A model generated the notes under the pieces. It searched no databases, was not told where the DNA came from, and worked only from the letters and a program-made list of their open reading frames with translations. A DNA stretch of 64,000 nucleotides from HB2-32-21 sp003448675 (GTDB taxonomy: Bacteria > Pseudomonadota > Gammaproteobacteria > Pseudomonadales > Porticoccaceae): the NCBI GenBank assembly GCA_041584755.1, contig JBFHDK010000005.1, positions 1-64,000 on the forward strand, written 5' to 3'. Shown piece by piece: positions 17,471 through 26,768 of the stretch. The position numbers and the translations under genes are program-made. Every line of letters starts with the position of its first letter. The stretch's first letter is position 1.

Positions 17471-18664
17471 TTAGTCGGAATCTTGATCGTCTAATATCAG
17501 GCTTCCCTGATTGACCAGTACATCAAGTGTGTTCATTTCTTCGCTACTGAGCTGGGTAAGGTCGGTTTGTTTCAGGCGTCGCAGCGTACATAGCAGCGAT
17601 GCCAGACGGGGGGTACCGGGGTAGAGCTCACCATCCGCGGCCAGGCAGTCCTGGCCACTGTTTATGGCAGCCGGTAGCAGGGCGCAGCGCGAGGCCGGGT
17701 GCCAGCATAGACTATCACCCGCGTTCAGGGCGCGACGCCAGTCCGGTGGGCTTTCGTCTTCTGCCAATAATTCCAGCTCGGGGTATTTTCTTGCCGTCAT
17801 ATGGCGGGCGAACCACTGGCCCAGGCGTTGTTCGTCGCCCAGCAGTTCGTTCAACATCGCCTTCAAGGCGTTAATAAAAGCAGGGCTGATTTCGCCCCCG
17901 GCCAGTTCGGTGGAAAGGGGCGGGTCGGTGTAGGCCCGGTCATTGCTGGCCGGCGCCGCCAGCATCTCGCAAACTACTTCGTCCAGAGCCTCTACCGCTG
18001 TCGGCGCCCGAAAACCTATGGAGCAGGTCATGGACAAACCTTCTGCGATGCCCCAGTGGGCAAGTTTCGGTGGTAAATAAAGCATATCGCCGGGTTCGAG
18101 CAGGTACTCTTCCCGCGGCTGGAAGTCGGCCAGCAGGCGCAGGGGGGAATCTTCGACGAGGAGCGTGTCCGCTTTGCAATGCTGGCCGATACGCCAGCGT
18201 TTTTTCCCCCGGGTTTGTAGCAAAAATACGTCGTAGTTATCGAAGTGGGGGCCGACGCTGCCGCCATCGGCGGACAGGCTGATCATAACGTCATCAAGCC
18301 GCCAGCGGGGCAGGAAATCAAAGTGATCGAGCAAGCCGTGGATTTCCGGCAGCCATTGATCAACGGCTTGCACCAGTAATGTCCAGTGTTGGTCGGGCAG
18401 GTTTTGTAGTGTTTTTTCGTCAAAGGGCCCGCTGTCCAGATTCCAGCTTTGAGTCGCTGAGTCCTCGCGCACCAAACGAGACTCGATATTGTCTTCGAGG
18501 GCGAGGCCCGCCAGTTCATCCGCCGAAAGCGCGGGCGGCTCGCCCAGCGCCCTGGGAATCAGCAGGGGTTTTTTCTGCCAGTAGTGGGCCAGAAAGTGGT
18601 TGGCGTCCATCCCGCCCAGAATGCTAGCCACCTGGCCGTTTAGTCCGCTTCGAGGTTTGCTCAT
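17471..18664 (-). CDS. roxA: ribosomal protein uL16 arginine 3-hydroxylase (cupin/JmjC)
   Basis: 397 residues. A 2-oxoglutarate/Fe(II) oxygenase of the RoxA/YcfD type, which hydroxylates an arginine of ribosomal protein L16. Iron ligands are visible: HFD at about 140-142 and the distal His in PPKLAHWGI near 203. The 2-oxoglutarate-contacting TRGKKRWRIG segment is near 151-160. A C-terminal dimerisation/winged-helix part follows. Located beside purB, as in the phoPQ-purB region of enterics. Confidence 0.88.
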   Translation of the reverse strand: MSKPRSGLNGQVASILGGMDANHFLAHYWQKKPLLIPRALGEPPALSADELAGLALEDNIESRLVREDSATQSWNLDSGPFDEKTLQNLPDQHWTLLVQAVDQWLPEIHGLLDHFDFLPRWRLDDVMISLSADGGSVGPHFDNYDVFLLQTRGKKRWRIGQHCKADTLLVEDSPLRLLADFQPREEYLLEPGDMLYLPPKLAHWGIAEGLSMTCSIGFRAPTAVEALDEVVCEMLAAPASNDRAYTDPPLSTELAGGEISPAFINALKAMLNELLGDEQRLGQWFARHMTARKYPELELLAEDESPPDWRRALNAGDSLCWHPASRCALLPAAINSGQDCLAADGELYPGTPRLASLLCTLRRLKQTDLTQLSSEEMNTLDVLVNQGSLILDDQDSD

Positions 18665-18690
18665 TGCGCAAAATTCGCGAAAGCCAGACT

Positions 18691-20070
18691 TTAGCTATCC
18701 TTGATTATTTCCATGGTGAGCTCTTCGGCCAGGCCGGTGTAGCTGTCTGGGCTAAGCGCCAATAGCTGGGCTTTAGCGCTTTCCGGCAGATCCAGGCTGG
18801 CGACAAAGTCTTCGAGAATATCTTTGGTGATGGCCTGGCCACGGGTCAGTGCCTTGAGTTTCTCGTAGGGTTCGGGGATGGCGTAGCGGCGCATCACGGT
18901 CTGGATGGGCTCGGCCAGCACTTCCCAGGATTCGTCCAGATCCCGGGCCAGGCGCGGGGCATTCAGTTGCAGTTTGTTAAGACCCTTGAGTAGGGCCTGG
19001 TAGGCGATCAGACTGTAGGCAAAACCGACGCCCATGTTGCGCAGCACGGTGGAGTCGGTGAGATCCCGCTGCCAGCGGGAAATGGGCAGCTTGCTCGCCA
19101 GGTGCTGGCCGATGGCATTGGCCAGGCCCAGGTTGCCCTCGGCATTTTCAAAGTCGATGGGGTTGACCTTGTGGGGCATGGTGGACGAGCCCACCTCGCC
19201 AGCCACGGTTTTCTGGCTGAAATAGCCCAGGGAAATATAGGCCCAGATGTCCCGGCACAGATCGATGAGGATGGTGTTGGCCCGGTTCAGGGCGTCGAAC
19301 AGCTCGGCCATGTAATCATGGGGTTCAATCTGGGTGGTATAGGGGTTCCAGGTCAGACCCAGGCCTTCAACAAAGCTTCGGGACAAGGCCGGCCAGTCCA
19401 CCTCCGGGTAGGCGCTGACATGGGCGTTGTAGTTGCCCACCGCGCCGTTGATTTTGCCCAGCAGCGTAACCTGGGCCAGTTGTTCCTTTTGCCGCTTCAG
19501 GCGGGCGACCACGTTGGCCAGCTCCTTGCCCATGGTGGTGGGGGAGGCGGTCTGGCCGTGGGTGCGTGAGAGCATGGGCACGCCAGCGTGGGTCTCGGCC
19601 AGTCCGTTCAGGGTTTTTAGTACCTGGTTTAATTGGGGCAGCAGCACTTCGTCCCGCCCTTCGCGCAGCATCAGCGCGTGGGAGAGGTTGTTGATGTCCT
19701 CTGAGGTGCAGGCGAAGTGAACAAATTCGCTGACGGCGGCCAGTTCCGGCTGGTCAGCGAAGCATTCTTTAAGGAAGTACTCCACGGCCTTCACATCGTG
19801 GTTGGTAGTCTGCTCGATGCCCTTGATGCGGGCTGCCTGTTCAGCGCTGAAGTTATCCAGCAGTTGTTCGAGAAAGCCTTGCATCTCGGCGGATAATTCG
19901 GGTACTTCTTCAATTTGAGGATGGGCCGCCAGGTGCTGCAACCAGCGCACCTCCACCAGTACACGGTATTTAATCAGGCCGTACTCGCTGAATACGGCAC
20001 GGAAATCGTCGGTCTTGGCGCCATAGCGGCCATCGATGGGGCTGACGGCAGTCAGGGTAGAGAGATCCAT
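18691..20070 (-). CDS. purB: adenylosuccinate lyase
   Basis: 459 residues. It cleaves SAICAR and adenylosuccinate with release of fumarate, in purine synthesis. The fumarase/aspartase superfamily signature SSTMPHKVNPIDFENAEG is at about 295, and the catalytic Ser loop is within it. The RTHGQTASPTT segment carries a conserved His. Length fits the E. coli-type PurB. Same strand as hflD and mnmA upstream, separated from hflD by about 105 bases. Confidence 0.96.
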   Translation of the reverse strand: MDLSTLTAVSPIDGRYGAKTDDFRAVFSEYGLIKYRVLVEVRWLQHLAAHPQIEEVPELSAEMQGFLEQLLDNFSAEQAARIKGIEQTTNHDVKAVEYFLKECFADQPELAAVSEFVHFACTSEDINNLSHALMLREGRDEVLLPQLNQVLKTLNGLAETHAGVPMLSRTHGQTASPTTMGKELANVVARLKRQKEQLAQVTLLGKINGAVGNYNAHVSAYPEVDWPALSRSFVEGLGLTWNPYTTQIEPHDYMAELFDALNRANTILIDLCRDIWAYISLGYFSQKTVAGEVGSSTMPHKVNPIDFENAEGNLGLANAIGQHLASKLPISRWQRDLTDSTVLRNMGVGFAYSLIAYQALLKGLNKLQLNAPRLARDLDESWEVLAEPIQTVMRRYAIPEPYEKLKALTRGQAITKDILEDFVASLDLPESAKAQLLALSPDSYTGLAEELTMEIIKDS

Positions 20071-20175
20071 GGGTGCTCCACAGGGTCGAACAAATGAAAG
20101 AAATAAAGATAAGGCGGTAAGTGGGTAATTTTACCTGATCAGTGATGTTTAATCAGGTGGGCCAGGGGCGTGAGC

Positions 20176-20802
20176 TTAACATTGGCGACGCAGTTGTTTT
20201 GCCTGCTCCAGAATGTGCTTGCGATAAACGATCAGATGCCAGCGCCGACCGCCGCATTGCCGCCAGAGGATGCCGGCGCGGATGCCGGCAAAAAGCAGGC
20301 AACGAATGCGGTCTGCGATGTTGGTTTGCTGCAAATGTCCCGCCTGACCGTTGACCTGGATGCGAAAGCGAAAGGTGCTGATGGTGCGGCTATAGAGGTC
20401 GGCCAGACCACTGATGACGTTTTCGTGGGTCGGCTCAAAGTGCTGGGCCTGCTGCCTGGCGCGAGCGATGCCTTCGCCAATGGTATTCAGCATGGCGCGG
20501 TTGCTCCAGACTTTGTGTTGCAGAAAGATAAGACCCAGACCGTAACGCAACACTTCCTGATTCCTGCCTTGCCTGTCCGCGTTCAGGAGCTTTTCCAGGG
20601 TTTCAAAACCGAGTGCCAGCTTCTTGATAGAGCCAAACGCGCTTTCGCAACTGTGGGGGTTTTGATCCAGCAGCGAAGTGATAGCGGTTTCCAGGGCATC
20701 CGGTGCAACCTGACCGGTACGCGCCAGGGTATCCACCAGGGCGCAGGCCTGAAACAGACCAGCAAGGGCGATGACCTGATCGCGGCTGGGTGGCTGGAAC
20801 AT
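20176..20802 (-). CDS. hflD: high frequency lysogenization protein HflD homologue
   Basis: 208 residues, all-helical, with the family features VIALAGLFQACALV at the N-terminus and a LEKLLNADRQ segment. In E. coli HflD is membrane-associated and binds lambda CII. Its host role is unclear, but the gene nearly always sits between mnmA and purB, as here. ATG 20802 gives the family's normal N-terminus; the reading frame stays open well upstream, but inside mnmA. It starts 16 bases after the mnmA stop. Confidence 0.9.
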   Translation of the reverse strand: MFQPPSRDQVIALAGLFQACALVDTLARTGQVAPDALETAITSLLDQNPHSCESAFGSIKKLALGFETLEKLLNADRQGRNQEVLRYGLGLIFLQHKVWSNRAMLNTIGEGIARARQQAQHFEPTHENVISGLADLYSRTISTFRFRIQVNGQAGHLQQTNIADRIRCLLFAGIRAGILWRQCGGRRWHLIVYRKHILEQAKQLRRQC

Positions 20803-20818
20803 TTGGCCGAATACCCTT

Positions 20819-21967
20819 TTACCCGGCAACGAGCGCGCCCGCGCCCGTATTGTTCGCGGTGATGACACCGCCACCCAGACAGGTTTCGCCCTGGTAAAAA
20901 ACCACAGACTGCCCCGGCGTGACCGAACGCTGCGCTTCATCGAAGCTAACCTGGCAACTATCGCCAGCGCCCAGCTCGACGCGGCAGGTCTGATCTTTCT
21001 GGCGGTAGCGGATTTTGGCGCTACAACGAAAGCTGTTTTGCGGGGGCTGGCCACTGATCCAGTGCAGTTGGTCGGCCGTCAGGGTTTGACTGAACAGTAG
21101 GGGATGATCGTTGCCCTGCACGGCGACGAGGGTGTTGTTGTTTACGTCTTTGTCGGCGACGTACCAGGGGGCTTCGGCATGGTCGGCCAGGCCGCCAATG
21201 CCCAGGCCAGCCCGTTGCCCCAGGGTATAGTACATGGAGCCCTGATGGTGGCCGATGACCCGACCATCGGTGGACATAATGTCGCCGGGCCGGGCGGGGA
21301 TGTACTGGGTCAGAAAATCCTGGAACCGGCGCTCGCCGATAAAGCAGATGCCCGTGCTGTCTTTTTTGTCGTGGGTAACCAGTCCATGTTCCTCGGCCAG
21401 GGCCCGCACCTCCGGCTTATTCAGCTCACCGACCGGAAACAGGGTTTTTGCCAGCGCCTGCTCCGATACTGCGTAGAGAAAGTAGCTTTGATCCTTGTTG
21501 GTATCCAGGCCTCGTAACAGGGATGTGTGAGTATTGCGCCGCGTGCGCACGTAGTGGCCGGTGGCGATAAAGTCAGCGCCCAGTAATTCCGCATATTCGA
21601 GAAAGACTTTGAACTTGATTTCCCGGTTGCAGAGGATGTCAGGGTTGGGGGTGCGCCCGGCTTTATACTCGGCGAGAAAATATTCGAAGACCTCGTCCCA
21701 GTATTCCGCGGCGAAGTTAGCGGTGTGCAGGTGAATGCCCAGTTTGTCGCATACCGCGCTGGCGTCGGCGAGATCCGCTTTGGCGGTGCAGTATTCGGTG
21801 CCATCGTCTTCATCCCAGTTCTTCATAAACAAGCCTTCCACCTGATAGCCGGCCTGTTTGAGCAGCAGGGCGCTGACCGAGGAGTCGACGCCGCCGGACA
21901 TGCCGACAATCACCCTGCAGTGGTCGGCAGGGCCGGTGATTTCCAGAAGCTGGGAAAGGGCTGACAT
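20819..21967 (-). CDS. mnmA: tRNA-specific 2-thiouridylase
   Basis: 382 residues. It adds sulfur at C2 of uridine 34 in tRNA-Lys, -Glu and -Gln, taking persulfide from the Tus relay. The PP-loop ATP motif GMSGGVDSS is at 22-30. The two catalytic cysteines are in NPDILCNREIKF (about 110) and STGICFIGERR (about 207). The central and C-terminal beta domains are present at full length. First gene of a likely mnmA-hflD(-purB) unit. Confidence 0.97.
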   Translation of the reverse strand: MSALSQLLEITGPADHCRVIVGMSGGVDSSVSALLLKQAGYQVEGLFMKNWDEDDGTEYCTAKADLADASAVCDKLGIHLHTANFAAEYWDEVFEYFLAEYKAGRTPNPDILCNREIKFKVFLEYAELLGADFIATGHYVRTRRNTHTSLLRGLDTNKDQSYFLYAVSEQALAKTLFPVGELNKPEVRALAEEHGLVTHDKKDSTGICFIGERRFQDFLTQYIPARPGDIMSTDGRVIGHHQGSMYYTLGQRAGLGIGGLADHAEAPWYVADKDVNNNTLVAVQGNDHPLLFSQTLTADQLHWISGQPPQNSFRCSAKIRYRQKDQTCRVELGAGDSCQVSFDEAQRSVTPGQSVVFYQGETCLGGGVITANNTGAGALVAG

Positions 21968-22005
21968 TGCAAGAAGGTTTGTGTGAATGAGATGGGGTGG
22001 GAATT

Positions 22006-22449
22006 TTAGCGGTAATCCTGCATAAACTCTAACGGATAGCGAACCCCCGACTCATAAAGCTCGATGGCGTCGAGCACCAGCGGGCTACGTAAAGGATCGC
22101 CGTTTGCCAATGCCTGTCTATCCAGCCACAGGACTTCGCTGATATCCGGGTCAATGGGGGCCAGGGGATGGTGATCCAGGGCTTCACACAAAAAACTGAA
22201 GCGATAGTAAGTGACACCATTCGCTGGCGCGGTGTAGGTGGCAAAACCGAGCAGGGCTGAAGGCTCGACGGTCCAGCCTGTCTCCTCCAGGGTTTCGCGC
22301 CGAACCGCGGCAATGGGGCATTCCCCCGGCTCCACGTGGCCGGCCGGTTGGTTGAGGACAAAGCTACCCTGCTTCCCTTCCTTCACCAGTAGATATTTAC
22401 CCTGGCGCGGCACTACGGCTGCTACGGTCAAGTGAATGTTGTGGGGCAT
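22006..22449 (-). CDS. nudJ: Nudix hydrolase (NudJ-type phosphatase)
   Basis: 147 residues. The complete Nudix box G-x5-E-x7-RE-x2-EE-x-G-W spans about 37-59. NudJ hydrolyses thiamine pyrophosphate-type and nucleoside di- and triphosphates. ATG 22449 is chosen because it gives the usual MPHNIHLTVAAVV start; the longer frame runs into rluE. The order mnmA-nudJ-rluE-icd is the same as in E. coli, which supports the symbol. Confidence 0.88.
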   Translation of the reverse strand: MPHNIHLTVAAVVPRQGKYLLVKEGKQGSFVLNQPAGHVEPGECPIAAVRRETLEETGWTVEPSALLGFATYTAPANGVTYYRFSFLCEALDHHPLAPIDPDISEVLWLDRQALANGDPLRSPLVLDAIELYESGVRYPLEFMQDYR

Positions 22450-22487
22450 GGTGAATACCTGTTTGTGAATCCCGCTCTGGCGCTGGA

Positions 22488-23096
22488 TCAGCGTCGTTTG
22501 GGCCGGTTTTGGTTGGGGGGAGTGCGGCTGGTTTGTGGTGATGGGGGAAGTTCCACAGTCAGACAACGGTTGTCTCCGGGAGCCAGTCCGTCCAGACACC
22601 ACTGGCCGACCCTGACTCGGATCAGTCGCAATACCGGGAAGCCTGTCGCCGCCAGCATCCGCCGCACCTGGCGGTTGCGGCCCTCGGTAATGGTGATTTC
22701 CACCCAGGAAGTGGGTATGTGTTTACGCTCCCGGATGGGCGGGTTTCTCGGCCAGAGAGAGGGTTCTATCATGGTGCGGGCTTTCGCCGGGCGAGTCGGT
22801 CCGTCTTTCAGATGTAGCCCGGTTTCAAGCGCCGTGAGTGCTTCTTTGTTGATCAGGCCTTCAACCTGGGCCCAATAGGTTTTCGGTAGCTTGAAGCGGG
22901 GCTCGGCGATGCGCGCCTGCAGCTTGCCGTTGTCAGTGAGTAACAATAACCCCTCTGAATCCTTGTCCAGCCGGCCAGCGGGATAGACCCGTTTCTCGGC
23001 AATATAGTCCGCCAGACAGGCATGACCCGGTTCTGCCGTAAACTGGCTTAACACACCGTAAGGTTTGTTGAACAGGATGAGTCGGGTGTGAGGCAT
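22488..23096 (-). CDS. rluE: 23S rRNA pseudouridine 2457 synthase
   Basis: 202 residues. RsuA/RluE family without an S4 domain, beginning LILFNKPYGVLSQFT. The catalytic Asp is in GRLDKDSEGLLLLT (near 46), followed by the EGRNRQVRRML motif near 145. It makes pseudouridine at 2457 of 23S rRNA in E. coli. ATG 23096 is preferred over an in-frame TTG six codons earlier. The C-terminus is a basic Pro/Arg-rich tail. Divergent from icd. Confidence 0.9.
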   Translation of the reverse strand: MPHTRLILFNKPYGVLSQFTAEPGHACLADYIAEKRVYPAGRLDKDSEGLLLLTDNGKLQARIAEPRFKLPKTYWAQVEGLINKEALTALETGLHLKDGPTRPAKARTMIEPSLWPRNPPIRERKHIPTSWVEITITEGRNRQVRRMLAATGFPVLRLIRVRVGQWCLDGLAPGDNRCLTVELPPSPQTSRTPPNQNRPKRR

Positions 23097-23286
23097 CGTG
23101 GGGTGAGTTGTCAAGGTAAGCGAGCATAATACAGGGACAGGGTTTTCGTGTGATTGGTTCTTGTTGTTTTTTTACAACCTATAAATTTTGCTCACCTTTC
23201 GGTAGTATACGGGCGCAGAAATTTGGGTACATGCCGTTCGGGAACATGTCATTCCTGAGCAATCAATTTTATAAGCGGGGAGGCCA

Positions 23287-25512
23287 ATGAGCACTTCAAA
23301 GATTATCTATACCAAAACCGACGAGGCGCCAGCGCTGGCTACATACTCGTTTCTCCCCATTATCAAAACGTTTACCGCTGCCGCGGATGTCGATGTTGAG
23401 CTGAGCGACATTTCCCTGGCTGGCCGGATTATCGCCAACTTTCCCGAGAACCTGACGGAGGAACAACGGGTCCCCGACGCCATGAAAGCCCTGGCGGAAC
23501 TGACCCAGGATCCCGACGCCAATATCATCAAGTTGCCCAACATAAGCGCTTCCATCCCCCAGTTGCAGGGCGCCATCGCCGAACTCCAGGCCAAGGGTTA
23601 CGACATTCCCGATTATCCGGAAAACCCGACTAACGCCGAGGAAGAGCGGATTCAGGGGATCTATGCCACGATTCTGGGTAGCGCGGTAAACCCGGTGTTG
23701 CGGGAAGGCAACTCCGATCGCCGGGCACCGCCCGCAGTTAAACAATACGCCCGTGATAATCCCCATAAAATGGGCAAGTGGAGTCAATCCTCGCGTACAC
23801 ACGTGGCGCACATGCGACGGGGCGATTTCTATGCTAGTGACATCTCCTGCACCATGAATAAGGCAACCACGCTGAAGATTGAACTGGTGGATACCCAGGG
23901 TCAGGTCACCGTGCTCAAGGAGGTACCGGCGCAGGCCGAAGAGGTTGTCAGCGCTCAGTTTATGAGCACCAAAGCCCTGCGTAAATTTCTTGACGAGGAG
24001 ATGGAAGGTGCCCGCCGGGCTGGCTTACTGTTCTCTCTGCATCTGAAGGCGACCATGATGAAGGTCTCAGACCCGATCATCTTTGGGCATGCGGTGACTG
24101 TATATTTCAAGGATGCCTGGGAGAAGCACACCGAAACCTTTGAGGAATTGAATATCAATCCCAATGATGGTCTCGGCGCCGCATTGAGGAAAATCGACAA
24201 ATTGCCCTATTCAAGGCGGGCTGAGATCGAGGAGGATCTGCGTCGATGTTACGAAACCCGGCCCATGCTGGCCATGGTTAATTCCGATAAAGGTATTACC
24301 AACCTGCATGTGCCCAGCGACATTATCATTGACGCATCAATGCCCGCGATGATTCGGGAGAGTGGCAAGATGTGGGATTCCCATGGCAAGCTGGAGGACA
24401 CTAAGGCGGTGATCCCCGACAGTTGCTACGCAGTCATGTATCAAGAGGTGATTAATTTCTGCAAGCACCACGACGCCTTCGACCCCTCCACCATGGGGAC
24501 AGTACCTAATATCGGTTTAATGGCGCAAAAGGCCGAGGAGTATGGCTCCCACGACAAGACCTTTGAATTGCCCTGTGACGGCAGCATCCGTGTCGTTGAT
24601 GAAGATGGCAAGGTCTGGCTTCAGCACGAGAACATGGAAAAAGGTGATGTCTGGCGTTTGTTCCAGGCTAAGGATGCCCCGATTCGGGATTGGGTCAAGC
24701 TGGCGGTTACCCGCGCACGCGCCAGTGGTATGCCGGCGATTTTCTGGCTGGACGAGCACCGTGGCCACGATGCCGAAATGATTAAAAAGGTGGAAAAGTA
24801 TTTGGCGGAGCACGATACCAGCGGACTGCGTATTAGCATTATGCCGCCAGACCGGGCCATTCGGTACACCCTGGAGCGCGTGCGCCGTGGTAAGGACACG
24901 ATTTCCGTTACTGGTAATGTGCTGCGTGACTATCTCACCGACCTGTTCCCCATTCTGGAGTTGGGCACCAGTGCGAAAATGCTGTCCATCGTGCCTCTGA
25001 TGGCTGGTGGCGGTCTGTACGAGACCGGCGCCGGAGGCTCCGCGCCCAAGCATGTTCAGCAGTTTTTGGAAGAAAATCATTTACGCTGGGATTCGCTGGG
25101 TGAGTTCATGGCCCTGGGGGTGTCCATCGAGGAGCTGGCTTCCAAGACGGGTAACAAGAAAGCGGCCGTGCTGGCTAAAACACTGGATCAGGCAATAGGT
25201 AAATTCCTGAATAATGGCAAGTCGCCTTCGCGCAAGGTTCACGAGCTGGATAATCGCGGTTCTCATTTTTATCTGGGGCTGTACTGGGCCCAGGCGGTAG
25301 CGGAGCAGGATGAAGATGCCGAACTTGCCCAGCGTTTCGAGGGCTTGGCCCAATCCCTGGCGGATAACGAGGAGAAAATTGTCGGAGAATTGAATGCTTG
25401 CCAGGGTGTTTCGGTTGATATGGGTGGTTACTATCAACCGAATGATAAAAAGGCCGAAGCGTTAATGCGGCCTAGCGAGACCCTTAATCGTTTATTGGCC
25501 GAGGTTTCTTGA
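23287..25512 (+). CDS. icd: isocitrate dehydrogenase, monomeric NADP-dependent
   Basis: 741 residues, the large monomeric type unrelated in length to the dimeric E. coli enzyme. Converts isocitrate to 2-oxoglutarate in the TCA cycle. The NAANI-like N-terminus is replaced by a KIIYTKTDEAPALATYS segment typical of this family. The substrate segment RRAPPAVKQYARDNPHKMG and the conserved LDEHRGHD (about 490) are present. Pseudomonads carry a homologue at the same place between the rluE side and cspD. Confidence 0.96.
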   Translation: MSTSKIIYTKTDEAPALATYSFLPIIKTFTAAADVDVELSDISLAGRIIANFPENLTEEQRVPDAMKALAELTQDPDANIIKLPNISASIPQLQGAIAELQAKGYDIPDYPENPTNAEEERIQGIYATILGSAVNPVLREGNSDRRAPPAVKQYARDNPHKMGKWSQSSRTHVAHMRRGDFYASDISCTMNKATTLKIELVDTQGQVTVLKEVPAQAEEVVSAQFMSTKALRKFLDEEMEGARRAGLLFSLHLKATMMKVSDPIIFGHAVTVYFKDAWEKHTETFEELNINPNDGLGAALRKIDKLPYSRRAEIEEDLRRCYETRPMLAMVNSDKGITNLHVPSDIIIDASMPAMIRESGKMWDSHGKLEDTKAVIPDSCYAVMYQEVINFCKHHDAFDPSTMGTVPNIGLMAQKAEEYGSHDKTFELPCDGSIRVVDEDGKVWLQHENMEKGDVWRLFQAKDAPIRDWVKLAVTRARASGMPAIFWLDEHRGHDAEMIKKVEKYLAEHDTSGLRISIMPPDRAIRYTLERVRRGKDTISVTGNVLRDYLTDLFPILELGTSAKMLSIVPLMAGGGLYETGAGGSAPKHVQQFLEENHLRWDSLGEFMALGVSIEELASKTGNKKAAVLAKTLDQAIGKFLNNGKSPSRKVHELDNRGSHFYLGLYWAQAVAEQDEDAELAQRFEGLAQSLADNEEKIVGELNACQGVSVDMGGYYQPNDKKAEALMRPSETLNRLLAEVS

Positions 25513-25847
25513 GTGCAAGAGGCGATGCTCTTCCCTGGTCTACAGGCGTCAGAAGCATGCTTGGTGGCAGTGTGATTAAGGGTTGAGTTTTTTGATGATT
25601 CATGGGGGGAGCGGCAAAAAAAGCCCAGGCGCTAAAAATAGTTTCCCGGCTCTAAAAGCTGCTGTCCTTATGTATCGCTAAGGTTTTTTGAGGCGTCTCA
25701 GGTCCGATTGAATTCTTACCCGGTAGCGAGCTATGGTCTCTGCGTGGGTTATAAAGCCAGCATGACGCAAAAAGAAGCCTTGTCGCAGTTTGGCCAACGG
25801 TTTCTATAGCGCCTGCTAGGGCCTGCCATCTGTGCTATTTGCTTGTT
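25513..25847. other. 335-base non-coding gap between icd and cspD
   Basis: The two genes converge here. No reading frame with a good start or codon pattern, no tRNA, and no hairpin followed by a T run were recognised on either strand. Confidence 0.5.
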
Positions 25848-26144
25848 TTAGTAGTTATAATTATCGGTAGCGCGAACTGGTTGCACAGGATCCTGACCAG
25901 CGGATGTATTACCATTTAGGGCAGCTGCATCGTTGTCGAGCGGTTGTGCCTGGATATGGGCGGCGTGGACACCCTTGGCGCCATTGATCAGCTCGAAATT
26001 GACCACCTGCCCGGCTTTAAGGGTTTTATAGCCTTCCATCTCAATGGCTGTGTAGTGGGCGAAAATGTCTTCACCGCTTTCCTCGGAAAGGATAAAGCCA
26101 TAGCCCTTGGCGTTATTAAACCACTTTACCGTTCCTGTCGGCAT
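25848..26144 (-). CDS. cspD: cold-shock domain protein, CspD type
   Basis: 98 residues. The first 67 form a cold-shock domain with RNP1 (KGYGFI) and RNP2 (DIFAHY), starting GTVKWFNNAKG. The 30-residue polar tail after it is longer than in CspA types and is seen in CspD-like proteins. CspD binds single-stranded DNA/RNA and inhibits replication in E. coli. It is divergent from clpS, the same arrangement as in E. coli and Pseudomonas. Confidence 0.9.
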   Translation of the reverse strand: MPTGTVKWFNNAKGYGFILSEESGEDIFAHYTAIEMEGYKTLKAGQVVNFELINGAKGVHAAHIQAQPLDNDAAALNGNTSAGQDPVQPVRATDNYNY

Positions 26145-26366
26145 GGGACTTGCCTCCTGAGCATACTGTACTGTAGTAATTATTGATTTTTAATCAGTAG
26201 CGTTTCGCGGCGTGTTGGAATTTTTATAATCCGCGAACGCCACCTTTTCTAACGTTATTTGCAAGTTAAGTCAACCCCTGGACATATCCCCTGGAGGCCC
26301 CATTATCAGTGGATGTGAATCTTTAGTGGTGAACTGGATGCAAGATAACTTCACCCACGTTATTCT

Positions 26367-26756
26367 ATGCCCATGGTTGATTTAACTTTACAAAGGGTGC
26401 TGGCTCAGGCCGATTCCGATGGCGACGAGATGGGTGGTTCGCTCGGCCCACTGGTGGAGGAAGCACCGCCTAAGCTGAAAAAACCGCCAATGTACAAGGT
26501 CATCCTGCTCAACGATGACTATACGCCCATGGAGTTTGTGGTCGACGTGCTGGAGCGCTTTTTTTCCATGGAACGGGAAGTAGCGGTTCGGGTAATGCTA
26601 AAAGTGCATACTGAAGGTAAGGGTGTTTGTGGCGTTTTCACCCGCGAAGTGGCCGAAACCAAAGCGGGGCAGGTCAATCGCTATGCCCGAGAAAACGAGC
26701 ATCCCCTTTTGTGTGAAATAGAACCTTCCGATGATGGTGAAGACGATGAAGACTAG
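26367..26756 (+). CDS. clpS: ATP-dependent Clp protease adaptor ClpS
   Basis: 129 residues. An extended polar N-terminus is followed by the folded domain with YKVILLNDDYTPMEFVV (about 47-63), which forms the N-degron pocket. KVHTEGKGVCGVFTREVAE follows. ClpS delivers proteins with N-terminal Leu/Phe/Tyr/Trp to ClpAP. The window also encodes Bpt and Aat, which create such N-termini. It ends 12 bases before clpA, so one transcript is likely. Confidence 0.96.
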   Translation: MPMVDLTLQRVLAQADSDGDEMGGSLGPLVEEAPPKLKKPPMYKVILLNDDYTPMEFVVDVLERFFSMEREVAVRVMLKVHTEGKGVCGVFTREVAETKAGQVNRYARENEHPLLCEIEPSDDGEDDED

Positions 26757-26768
26757 CGGGGTGCGCAT

